A stretch of 64,000 nucleotides of DNA from Motacilla alba alba (Eukaryota; Chordata; Aves; Passeriformes; Motacillidae). Each line of letters starts with the position of its first letter. Positions within the stretch are counted from its first letter, which is position 1. Shown here in pieces: positions 48,894 through 58,259 of the stretch. Made by a program: the position numbers and the translations under genes. The notes under the pieces were generated by a model. The model had not been told where the DNA came from, ran no database searches, and saw only the letters and a program-made list of their open reading frames with translations. The stretch lies in contig NC_052028.1 in the NCBI RefSeq assembly GCF_015832195.1, forward strand, positions 12,888,894 through 12,952,893, read 5' to 3'.

Positions 48894-48894
<1 letters not shown>

Positions 48895-48924
<30 letters not shown>

Positions 48925-48941
48925 TTTTTTTTTTTTTTTTT
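48895..48941 (+). repeat. C30-T17 homopolymer junction
   Basis: Thirty C (48895-48924) are followed directly by seventeen T (48925-48941). Both lengths are from the sequence as given; homopolymers of this size are often miscounted in assemblies. Confidence 0.9.
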
Positions 48942-48974
48942 GTCAGATTGGTATTTTATTTGGCTCCATCCTGT

Positions 48975-49090
48975 CTACCGAGCTGTCCAGTGTAACCCTT
49001 CCCTTGCTGCTTCTGAGATAAGAATAGGCTCCCCCGAGATCAGATAAACAGGCCCATAAATACCTACAACAACAAGAAGCGGGGTCTGGG
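48975..49090. promoter_or_regulatory. Candidate regulatory element with paired GATA sites
   Basis: AGATAA occurs at 49016-49021 and 49042-49047, 26 bp apart, followed by a cccataaatacc AT-rich core. It lies about 3 kb beyond the HAND1 3' end. GATA factors act with HAND1 in heart and extra-embryonic tissue, so a role is plausible. This is motif reading only. Confidence 0.3.
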
Positions 49091-49229
49091 CTTGGCAGGA
49101 AAGGAGGAGGGGGGAAAAAAAGTCAGAAAAGGAGCCATTCCTTTGCATGCCAAACCAGGGGTGCAGAGCGATGGTAGGGAAGCGCCCGACAGCCTCCTTG
49201 CCCGCAGCATTGCCCCCTTGGCCAGACAG

Positions 49230-49830
49230 GGGCCAAGCAGGGCTGGCAGCAGGGTCTCCTGCGGTGTCCCTCGTGGGGTTCCAGCGGATTCCAGCGGCAG
49301 GAACCGGGCACGTAAGATGCTGCCCCGGGGCCAAGCGATCCCTGCGTGCGTGTTCCTCTGCCCGGGCAACCTGCGGCCCCCGCCTGCGTGCCCCGAGCCT
49401 GCTGCTCCCAACGGCACCAAGTTCACGGCAGGGTCGAGCCTGAGGTATGTGCAGGGCCATCTCCCCTGACCGATGAGCTAGGCACTTCCATAGCCGAACC
49501 CTCAAAGCTGCTGGCCAAGCCGCTCTTCCAGGGAGCTCCGGTGCCGGCGGCTCCGCAGCTCTGCCGCTGCCTGCCAGCTCTGCCGGCACGCCGCTCCCAC
49601 CGGGGCTCGCTGCCGGAGGAAGGGAGGCTGTCCCTGTGCAGGGCTCCCATCCCCTGCGGCTCCTCTCCCTTTGGGGGGGAAGGGGTGAGCCCATCCTAGG
49701 CTGGAGCAGGCGCTGAGCTGGAAGCTCGGCTCCCCGTCCCGGCCCCGGAGTGGCTGAGCTCCGGTGCGGAGCTGGGGACGGAGCTCGCTGCTGGCAAACG
49801 CAGCCCTTCCAAAGCTTTTTGGGGAGCGAG
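49230..49830. promoter_or_regulatory. Candidate orphan CpG island downstream of HAND1
   Basis: A GC-rich block with frequent CpG (for example about six in 49,258-49,317) is separated from the HAND1 island by about 2 kb of mixed DNA. It is not at the start of a recognised gene. The 239-codon minus-strand frame across it has no recognisable domain. It could be a regulatory island or the start of a noncoding RNA. Confidence 0.4.
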
Positions 49831-50507
49831 GAAGCCCGAGGCTACAGGAAATGCTTAGTGATTTTTTTTCCTCTCTCTTACCCCGAAACGCTGAGCCACT
49901 ACCTCACAGGAAAACCCTTTTGCTGGGCAGGGAAATGCTCTGCAGCCGTGGAAACGGAGAGCGCTTTCACTTGCAAAATCCCGAGGAACAGGGGAGGCTG
50001 GCGCTGGGGACACCTTCCCCAGCAGTTTGCAGCCAGCAGGTACCACCTGTGGTAAGAAAAGAAAAACTCCTGCGGATGCAGGCAGAACATCGCCCTGGCT
50101 GTGCAGGGTGCCCCTTCCCAGAAGCAGAATTGGAAACACACAAGGTAACAACCAGCGGAGGTTTCCGGCAGGGTGAAAGGTGCTCAGGCTGAGAGGGATG
50201 TACCATGGTGTGCCGGCAGCGGGGACACGATTCCCGGGCAGAGTCACCTTTGCCTCACAGCAGAGCAAGTCCCGAGTCCCCATTTCACCCTTTCCCTCAT
50301 CGTTGCCGAGGGCAGCCCCGATTGGCGCTGTATGGATACACGGACACCGGCTGGCACATATGAACAGGACTGCGGACACATTTATGGGGCGCTGGATTGT
50401 AGTGTTAGTGACAGCTTGGGAGCTTTCCCATAAGAACCCAGCCTTTAGGAGACTCTGAAACTTAGACATAAAATAGGATCTCTGAGGCTGACTTTCTGTA
50501 CGTTTTA

Positions 50508-50551
50508 TTTCCTTTTTTTTTTTTTCTTTTTTCTTTTTTTTTTTTTTTTCC
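50508..50551 (+). repeat. T-rich polypyrimidine tract
   Basis: A run of T with rare C, about 44 bases (tttcc then T13 c T6 c T17 ccc). A low-complexity tract with no element attached. Confidence 0.85.
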
Positions 50552-51899
50552 CTTGAATGCATTCGGGTTTAGGAGTGCCCTACTCTACTTCACTCATGGA
50601 AGTGCTATCATGCTAAACCTCTTATAGCTCAAACAAAAAGTACCACTGCGGGCGGGCATTGCTCTTCTCTGGCAGTCAATTTTCATCTCAGCCTCGCTCA
50701 AAGGGATCAGTAGATAGATCAGGGGCAGGGAAGGCAGCCGTGCAGCGGCTCCAGAGCGAGGGAAGGCTGATTTACGCAGCCAGATTCCTCTTTGTAGAGA
50801 GTTAATTACACTGACTGTACCCCCCAATGTTTGCGTGTCCCTCCATCTGTATTTGTACACATGCACAAAGTGGCTATAAAACCCAAGCCCCTTCCCGACG
50901 GGTGAGCTGGGGTATTCTTGGTGTGTGCAGACTAATCGATGTGTCAGTATTTTCCAGAAGTTGCATCATTATTTCTGTACCTTCCGTCGCAATCAAAAGC
51001 TTGGTTTCAAGCAGAAAATGTAAACGTCCCTGCTGTGAGCCCTCAGATTAGCCCTAGAATAATGTGCACATTTTCTCGTGCTGTTTGTCTTTGCCCCACG
51101 CAGCCTCCCGAGTGTCAGGGTTTATCCCGGTGTCTCTGGGAGCGGCGGCGTGGCCGGGCTGGGAAGGCAGGATCAGGCTCTGAGCCCATGCACGCACGTC
51201 TTGGAGCTCTTTGGTAAGAGCACCGTGTGCGCACAGTGGTGAGGATTTGGCTTTAATTATAGAGGATTATTAAGGATTTATGCCTGAGTGGTGACAGAAT
51301 TTGGGCTGCGCGAGCGTTGCTGTGTCTGAGGCTGGTGGCATCCGTCGTGTTGGGATGGCGGGGAGGGGACGCTGCTCCTTCGCCCTGCGGCCGGGGCAGC
51401 GCCGAACGGCGGATCCGTGTCACACGGTGCTGCCCGTGCCAGCGGCCGGGCTGCCCCGGCAGGACAGGGGAGCCGAGCCCGGGCTCTCTGCGAGCCCGCA
51501 ACGAAACCTGGGCCTCCACAGCTCCCTGGTGCGCTGGAAAGGCCTGATCCGGCCATCCTTCCCCAAGGCGAACACGAGTGCAGTCCCTCTAGCCGGGCTC
51601 CTGGGGAGGGAAGGGGTGGTAGGGCAGGGGCAGAGCCCGTGCCCTGGAGGAGGTCGCGGGTACACGTTTGCAGAGCTCCACCAGCTCCTGCGCTGAGCAA
51701 GGACGGCGTAAACAAGGATCTCGAAGGATCCCGAGCTCCCCAAGAAGGAATTCCCTGACATGGATCGGCCCCACAGCAGAGTACTGACTTCAGGGATGTC
51801 TTTAATCCCGCAGCATCCCTGTGGGCAGCGCAGGGGACCCGGCCAGAGCAGCGCGATCGCCGGAGCAGGGGAAAGCAGAGGGCTCGGACCCGAGGCCAT

Positions 51900-52449
51900 T
51901 TGCATAAAGTTTAAATTTTATTTTATTAAATTTTTTTTTAGCTATTCATTTTTAAATACGTGGTGTGGCGCGCTCGGTCCCTCGGGAAGTGGTCATGCAG
52001 ATCTGAGGTAGAAAACCCGGCACAGGAGTGTTCCCAAATGCACCTCTAGGTAGTTTCACCGCAGCCACACGTCGGTCAGGCAGCGGACGGGGAGAGGGGA
52101 TCGGGGGCTCGTATTTACAACAGCAAACGAATCGAACCGTCCGCTCCGGCCCGGCAGGGCAGGAGCCGCCGATCGCTGCTGGCAGCGGGAGGGAGCAACG
52201 ATTACTGCAAATGCGGGAAGGGGACGGGGGGAAAGGGCCCGGCTGGTCCCCGCTGCCGACGAGGCGGGCAGGACCGAGCCCGCAGAGCGCTCTCGCCTCT
52301 CTCCCGAGGAGCATCCGTCCGGGCGGGGGGCAGCCGGGCCGGCTCCCCGTGTCCTGCGCCTGGATGGGCTCCGGGACCGGGCTGGGCTCTCTCCGACATT
52401 GCACATGGAGGGGCGGGCGGGGAGGGCCGTCGGGGCGGCGGGGCAGCTC
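51900..52449 (-). other. HAND1: HAND1 3'UTR
   Basis: About 550 nt from the stop to the polyadenylation region. It is GC-rich near the stop and becomes strongly AT-rich at 51,905-51,960 around the signals. Confidence 0.75.
51917..51927 (-). terminator. HAND1: Overlapping double polyadenylation signal of HAND1
   Basis: On the minus strand AATAAA occurs at 51927-51922 and again at 51922-51917, sharing one base, inside the AT-rich end of the 3'UTR. Cleavage is expected near 51,900. Confidence 0.75.
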
Positions 52450-52551
52450 TCAGGGGTTCAGTTCCAGAGCCCAGACCTGCTGGGGCCAACCCGTCCGGCC
52501 CTTCAGCTTCTTCTCGCCGTGACCCAGAGGCTGCGAATAGACCTCGGGCTG
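52450..52551 (-). CDS. HAND1: HAND1 coding exon 2 with stop
   Basis: 33 codons, [15 protein letters not shown] through ALELNP, then TGA (52452-52450). The acceptor reads cccgcagcag on the minus strand. I used the first AG (ending at 52552), which keeps one Gln; the second AG would drop it and still keep frame. Confidence 0.93.
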   Translation of the reverse strand, partial: QPEVYSQPLGHGEKKLKGRTGWPQQVWALELNP

Positions 52552-53605
52552 CTGCGGGAGAGGAGATGGGGAGAGGAGCGAGAAAGGAGCGGTCAGGAAC
52601 GGAGCGGGGTCCCGGGCCGCCCGCCCGCCCCTTGCGCCCGCCGCAGGGCTGCAGCCGGGCCCGCAGCTCCGAGCGGCTTTGCCAGCCCGAGGACAAAGAG
52701 GGGCTTTAGAGGTCCCCACCCCGCCACCCGCCCGCTGCAGCACGGGGAGAAGCGGCCGCCCATCGCTCCGAATCGCTCCTGAGCCCGCTGGTCCCGGGAG
52801 AGCTCCGGCAGAGGCGAAGGACAGACCGGGGGACGCTCCGGTCCCGGACCCGCGGGCTGAGCCCTCGCGCAAAGTGCTCGCAAGCCCACCCGGCCCGTCG
52901 GGCGGGCTAGTTTTCGACGAGTTTTCCTTCACAGATTTGTTATTACTATTATTACTATTACTGTTCTTATTACGCTGGGGAAAAACGCTTCAGCGAGGCC
53001 GGGAGAGTTTAGAGGATTTCCCCCCCCAGCCCCGGGGTTTTTCCCGCCCGCTCCTGGCCCACGGGGAGCAGGGACGCGGGTCCCGATCCGCCTCTTACCG
53101 TCTCCCTTTTCCTCTTGTTCTCCCTGCCATCCGCCTTCTTGAGTTCGGCTTTGAAGCCCTCGGTGTCGCCGGGCTGGCTGTCCTTGGCCAGCACCTCCAT
53201 CAGGTAGGCGATGTAGCTGGTGGCCAGGCGCAGGGTCTTGATCTTGGAGAGCTTGGTGTCGGCGGGCACGTTGGGGATGCACTCGCGGAGCTCGGCGAAG
53301 GCGCTGTTGATGCTCTCCGTCCTCCGCCGCTCCTTCTTGGGTCCCCCGACGCCTTTTCGCCGTCCCAGGCGGCCGCTGAGAGCCTCCAGCCGCCCCGGGC
53401 CGGCCGGGCCGTACTCGGCGGGGCCGTAGTTAGGGCTCTGCCCGGCGAGCTCGGGGGTCGCCTCGGCCGGGTTGAGCACCCAGCCGGGGAAGTAGGAGCG
53501 CTCCTGGTGGCACCGCGCCGCCGGCCCGAAGAGGAAAGGGTCGTGCAGCATGTGGTGGTGATGGTGGTGGTGGTGGTGATGCTGGTAGCCCCCCACCAGG
53601 TTCAT
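52450..53605 (-). CDS. HAND1: Heart and neural crest derivatives-expressed protein 1, bHLH factor (complete, two exons)
   Basis: Coding exon 1 (53605-53099, 169 codons) and exon 2 (52551-52450, 33 codons plus TGA) give 202 residues. HAND1 is a Twist-family bHLH transcription factor that dimerises with E proteins and acts in heart, trophoblast/extra-embryonic and neural crest development. The start MNLVGGY with a His10 run (9-18) and MLHDPFLFG is the HAND1 signature; HAND2 starts MSLVGGF. The bHLH spans about 92-140: basic [13 protein letters not shown], helix 1 to ELRECIP, loop NVPADTKLS, helix 2 [20 protein letters not shown]96 and S98 match the regulatory phosphosites T107/S109 of mammals. 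The C-terminus [16 protein letters not shown] is conserved. It is shorter than human (215) because the Ala/Pro-rich segment before the bHLH is reduced. The ATG has A at -3. Confidence 0.97.
52552..53098 (-). other. HAND1: HAND1 intron
   Basis: A 547 bp GC-rich intron, phase 0, donor gtaaga and acceptor cag. It contains a TAATAG-type AT-rich patch at about 52,935-52,972 in otherwise GC-rich DNA. Confidence 0.93.
53099..53605 (-). CDS. HAND1: HAND1 coding exon 1
   Basis: 169 codons from MNLVGGY to KRKRET, holding the His run and the full bHLH. The minus-strand donor gtaaga begins at 53098. The frame continues open past the donor to about 53,009, but the intron is set by family alignment at KRE and the consensus splice site. 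Confidence 0.96.
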
Positions 53606-53726
53606 GATCCGCTCCGCTGGCCCCGGGGGCCGCTCAGCAGCGCTCCATGGCCGGGCGGGAGGCGCTCCCCGCCGGGCGGGCGCGGCGGGCTGCGGGGAGC
53701 GCGGCTCCGGTGGCGGAGGCGGCTGC

Positions 53727-53779
53727 GGGGTTTGGGGTGGGGCGGTCGGGTTTTGGGGTTTTGGGTTTGTTGTTTGGGG
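53727..53779 (+). other. HAND1: G-run cluster in the HAND1 leader (template strand)
   Basis: Seven runs of three or four G on the plus strand (53727-30, 53734-37, 53739-42, 53748-50, 53755-58, 53763-65, 53776-79) separated by short loops. The plus strand is the HAND1 template just downstream of the predicted start. This fits the usual G-quadruplex pattern in DNA. Confidence 0.8.
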
Positions 53780-53816
53780 TTTTTTTTAACCCCTTCTGGA
53801 GCCTCCCGACCCTGCC

Positions 53817-53824
53817 TTTATATA
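53817..53824 (-). promoter_or_regulatory. HAND1: HAND1 TATA box
   Basis: TATATAAA on the minus strand (CTATATAAAGGC), 212 bases before the ATG. With usual spacing, transcription would start near 53,790, giving a leader of about 185 nt. There is one clear TATA box in an otherwise CpG-rich promoter. Confidence 0.85.
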
Positions 53825-54609
53825 GGGCCGCGGCCCCCCCGCCGTGGAGCCAATGGGCAGGGGAGGATGCGCGGAGGCCCCGGGGGGAGCGGAGCGGCGG
53901 AGGGGGCGTGCGCCGCGCTCCGGGCTCGGGGCTTTGGGCTCACACCTCCGCCGCTTGCCCTGGGTCCCGCCCGCTCTTCGCTTTCGGGGAGAAGGGGATG
54001 AGGAAGAGCCGAGGGGCACCCCGCCCCCGTCCCGGAGCGCTCCGACCCCCGCTGCCTCCCCGCTGCCGGGGCGGGGGTGTCCGAGCCCCCCGAGAGCCGC
54101 CGCGCCCGGCCGGGGCAGGAGAGCCGGCAGCGGGGCGGGGGAGCCGCGGCTCTCGGGACCCCCGACGGCCGGGCCGAGGGAGCGGAGCGCTCCGGGACGG
54201 GAGGGCAGCGTGCGGCGCTCGGGGCCGCACTCGGAGCCGGGGACGGGGAGAAAAGGGGGGCGAAGGTAACGGAGTGAGGCGGGCTGGGCGCCCCTGCGGT
54301 TGGGGCTGCAGGGATGGGGTGTGGGCTCCCTCCCCGCACATGGGGCTCCCGGCCCACGCCTGCGTTGCACAGCTGCACAGGGATGCGCGCTGCACGCGTG
54401 TAGAGCTGTGCAATGCACGCTGCACAAATCCACACTGCACTTGTGTTGGTTACACCACGCACTGCTGCTCACACCTCTCTGTACTGCGCGCGTTGCCCAC
54501 ATGCACCACAAAGATGCTGCATGCCCCACAAAACTCTGTGCTGTACACACACTCCACAAACATGTCACACTCGTGCTCCCACATATGTTACATGCATCAG
54601 CAGCACGGA

Positions 54610-54735
54610 TGTGCCACATGCACAATGTCATTGTAATTATATGACTCACACTCGTGTGGCACATGCACAATTGTCACTCTAAGTACATGACACACGCGCG
54701 TGTGGCACATGCACACCCGTCACACACACGGCTTA
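54610..54735. repeat. Degenerate tandem repeat, unit 45-46 bp
   Basis: The core tgtgscacatgcaca begins at 54610, 54655 and 54701, so about 2.7 copies with periods of 45 and 46. Later copies are richer in (CA)n. It sits in a wider CA/TG-rich zone (about 54,360-54,760) upstream of HAND1. Confidence 0.8.
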
Positions 54736-55134
54736 TAAACACACGCCTGTGTGCTGCTCACCCGGGCACAGACACTGCAAAGATACATAAATATATAAAA
54801 GCTATACTGGCCATGGACATAAATGTATTTACAACAGGGAGAGGGGGATTTGCCGTGCCTTTCCCTGTCCCAGCCTGGCTACGAAAGGACTGGGGGGACC
54901 CGCTGGGGTTGGGGTCTTGTAGTTCACCACAGCCCCAAGCCCTGAAGTGGACAGCAGATCCTGCTTGCCTCCACACCCATGGGTGACAGATCCCCAGGAC
55001 CACATCTCCCAGAGCCCGGGCTTCCCTGCTGGGCGACATGGGGCTGACCCCTGCTCTCGCTGCAGTGGCTCCAGAGGGGACGGCTGGGCACGGCAGCGCT
55101 GATCCCAGCACGGCGGGGCAGGAAGGGGCTTCGG

Positions 55135-55370
55135 GCCCGAGGTATGTTAGCGATTAACGGCGCTCTGCAGCGATTCATCTTGCAGCGGAGGGTGGAAACG
55201 TTGGAGGGTTGTTTGCAGGCGCTTGTATTAATCATCCGGGCTAACACACCATTAACGTCCTCCTGCATTTTAAAGATGACAAATTTTATTTGACTTCTCT
55301 CAATCACCGTTCCCGGGCGGATTCGGGAGCCACTTAAATGCCTCGGATTTTCCATCGTTAGCTGTTACAA
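55135..55370. promoter_or_regulatory. Candidate HAND1 upstream regulatory element
   Basis: About 230 bases of mixed AT-rich sequence with several TAAT/ATTA cores (gcgattaacgg, tattaatcatc, ccattaacg) and caccgttcc sit between GC-rich flanks. This texture is common in conserved developmental enhancers. Conservation itself cannot be seen from one sequence. Confidence 0.3.
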
Positions 55371-56109
55371 GGCGAGCTGCGAAGGCGGGAGGCTGGGGGG
55401 GCCGGGGCAGGGTGCGAGCGGGTCTCCGGTTCTGCCGGGCCTCGGCGGCCGGGGGGGAGCGGCCGTGCCGGATCTGCCCAGCTTTGTTCCCCCCTGCTTT
55501 GTTCTCAGCTGCTGCAAAGACCCCGCTTCCCCACCCCCTTTAAACGAGCGCCCTGCGAACATTTGCTAGTGATTACTCTCCTGTTAGAGCCAGGGTTGGG
55601 CAGGGTAGGGCGTCGTGTCCCCGGTTTCCTTCAAAACAGCCGTGGCTGGGTGGGATCCCCGAGCCCGGCTCGGAGCTGATGGGAGCCAGTGCCCACCTGG
55701 GAGAAGCTCAGGGGTCCCGCTTCACGCCTCACCTCTCCCTGCTGGCAGAGCATCACCTGTGGAGCCTTGCTCCTCTTACAAACCACCCAGGCTCCTCGCT
55801 GAGCTTCTCCCCAGCCCTGCAAACTGCCAGGTTAGAGTCTGTGGCACCCAACCCCAGCTCTGGAAATACCTCCCAAAAATACCCCTTTCATCCCCCACAG
55901 CCCTGCATTGCACAGGCCACTTACAGCCACATCCAGCTGGGAGCTGTCACCTGGAGCTGTGCGCCAGAGTCACCTCCAGCCTCCAGCTGCCAAGCCAGGT
56001 AAGTCCAGCCCAAGCCCGGGCATTATCTTGCTTAATCCACCCCCTGATGGAGGTCCCTGGACCCTGCAGACTTTGGAAGTGCTCAGCTGAGCAAATAGTG
56101 GGACCAGAG

Positions 56110-56310
56110 GGTTGATTTTCCTTTGGAAAATCATTCTAATCTTTCATGTTTTAATAAAATAATAAAACCAGAGCCCTTTTCATGCCGACACCTTCTAAAT
56201 CAAACCAGACTGCCTTTGTCATGCCGTCCAAATTTAGCACTTCTCAAACTTTCGGTGAGTTTCTTTAATTTCACATCTCCCCACTCGCATGGGGGAGAAA
56301 ACGCTGAGCA
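56110..56310. promoter_or_regulatory. Candidate noncoding regulatory element
   Basis: An AT-rich island with tggaaaatcattctaatc, ttttaataaaataataaa and tcaaactttcgg inside GC-rich DNA 2.5 kb upstream of HAND1. No open frame or repeat explains it. Confidence 0.25.
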
Positions 56311-56789
56311 GTTTGGATTAGGAGATTTATGTCTGGCATGGCAGGAGGATCCACGTTTCTCTCCACCTGTTTTCCTTCAAATCAGAGAAAGATTCCCTGC
56401 CCTCATGGCCAGGTGATGGTGAGGGGGCCAAAGCTGCATGTTGGGAGTGAGGTCATCCCAGGTCTCTGTGAACCCCAGCACCCCAAACCCAGCAGGGGCC
56501 ACCAAGCCCTGCATCCATCCCCATTTCTGGGACGGGAGCTGAGGTTTTGGCCCTGGCCCCTCAGCCACCTCCTTATCAGCGCCCAGCCAGCGGCAGCCCC
56601 GGGTGTCCTGTGACTTTGACGCCAGCTCTGCTCCCCCCCTCCGGCTCCCTTATCTAAATAGGAGCGTAAATCAGGACCTTGGCAGATGCCCTGGCAGGAC
56701 AGGGACTCCATAAAAAGGGGCTCTGCTCCAGCTCTGTTTACATTGCAGCCCCGTAAAATATTCCCCTTGTCTTCCTTGTTAGCGTCTCC

Positions 56790-56831
56790 CTGCAGCATCC
56801 CAGCACCCTGCTGCAGCATCCCAGCACCCTG
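56790..56831 (+). repeat. Two perfect copies of a 21-bp repeat
   Basis: The unit ctgcagcatcccagcaccctg is repeated at 56790-56810 and 56811-56831, then decays after ctgca. Confidence 0.9.
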
Positions 56832-57699
56832 CTGCACCCACATCCCCCCACCCCAAGCCCCTCTGGAGCCCCAGGGTGCAGACAGGAGGGTCCCAGCCCT
56901 GTCACCCCCCAGCCCCACACCGTGTCTCCCCTCAGGTTATGCCCAGGGTACCTCCTCACTCCTTCACTGCCTTCAATCCCCTCCTCAGCCACTGCAGGCG
57001 CAGAGCAGGGCTGAGCCAGCTCCCCTGGGCAGCTGGGTTGTGTCTAAAGGTGCCCCTGGGTATTTATAGCACTTGCCTGAAATAATGCAATAATAATCAC
57101 TCAGCACCTTCCTAACAGTTCTGCTCTCAGAGGCCTCGGGGGACGGTGGCAAAAACCCTTGGGAAACTGAGGCGTGAGCAGAGTCTGCTTCAAGGAGAGC
57201 TGCAGAGAGCTTCTCTGGGGGATTATTTTCCTCCTGGCAATGCGAGGAGCGAGAGAACCTGCAGCAGTGAACGGAATCAAGTCAGTTTGATCAGCAATGA
57301 ACTGAGGTCTGGGGTCACAGCCAAGGCCGGGCTGCAAAAGCCCACTCAGGGCATCTCTCCTCCCCAGCAAGGTTTGCCACACGTGTCCTGCTGTGCCAGG
57401 ATGGGTTTCATAGGGGTGAGGGGTGCTGGGGTGTAGCAGAACTCACGCTTGCTGGTGCCCTTGCTCTCCTGTGCCCACACACTGCCTGAGTCCCCCAGAC
57501 TGCATCACTGGGCTGCTTGATCCTGCACCAGCACCACAGGAGCAACCCCCAGTGAGGTACGGGCTGCCAGAGCCCCACAGAAGGAGCAGGAGGAACTGGG
57601 GGTGAGCACAGGGCTGTGCCTGGATGTTCCTGTTCCCAGCAGCAACCCACAGCATCTTCTCTGTCCTCACCCCTCCTGTGCCGCCCCTATGGCGACACA

Positions 57700-58250
57700 C
57701 AGGATGACTGCAACCACTGCACCTCAAGAAATACCATCTATTTATGGCCAAACAGCCACTGTCTTGCTGTGGATAAATCAAAAGGAAAACAAAGCTTTAC
57801 GGAAAAAAGTATTAAATTTTCCATGTGCTCCTGAAGGGATGGGCCAGGCACTCGCTGTTTATTTTTTGGGCTCTCTCTTTGCTAGTACTGTAAGTGACAT
57901 TGTGTTTACAAAAGTTTTTATGTCATCAGAGCAAAGTCACAGCTCAGCTTCCTCTCCTGTGTATTTTATGTAGATGGATGTGTCTGTGAGGAACATTCAA
58001 GCTAAACAGAGAGCTGGTTTATAGGAAAATGTATTTATTTGAAAAATCGTAACTCACAATTTCGGCAAAACCGGGCTCCACATTTATTGCTGTTAATGGG
58101 GTGTGGCGGCCATAAATTAACCTGGAAAATTGCTGCGGCCATTTCAACAATGGCTCATTGTGCTGATGGAGCAGCCGCTCCTCAAAGACGGCTCATGTCA
58201 ACTGGCAATTAGGTTTGGATGCAAACAACAGGTAAAGGGAAGGTAACAGC
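57700..58250. promoter_or_regulatory. Candidate distal HAND1 enhancer or conserved noncoding element
   Basis: About 550 bases of AT-rich, non-repetitive DNA within a GC-rich region, 3.9 kb upstream of the TATA box. It holds a MEF2-like ctatttatgg, the forkhead site TGTTTACA at 57903-57910, ggccataaattaacc, two TTAATG/AATTAGG homeodomain cores and tggcaattagg. Flanks are GC-rich and unstructured. Confidence 0.35.
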
Positions 58251-58259
58251 AGCCTCGCT

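Larger units (their letters stand above)
51895..54300. promoter_or_regulatory. HAND1: CpG-rich domain over the whole HAND1 gene
   Basis: CpG-dense sequence covers the 3'UTR, both exons, the intron, promoter and about 500 bases upstream. Wide CpG islands over entire small developmental regulators are typical Polycomb targets. The long antisense frames here (440 and 329 codons on the plus strand) are side effects of this composition. Confidence 0.8.

Noticed and set aside
48975..49694. 239-codon minus-strand frame
   Set aside because: Lies over the CpG-dense block and shows only Gly/Ala/Arg/Pro-rich filler.
52450..53605. Assignment as HAND2
   Set aside because: The N-terminus MNLVGGY with a His run and the [14 protein letters not shown] region in this context fit HAND1.
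52679..54001. 440-codon plus-strand frame antisense to HAND1
   Set aside because: It mirrors the HAND1 codons and its GC-rich flanks. The minus strand gives the conserved bHLH.
53647..54636. 329-codon plus-strand frame and minus-strand frames upstream of HAND1
   Set aside because: Low-complexity composition from CpG-rich and CA-repeat DNA. No family resemblance.
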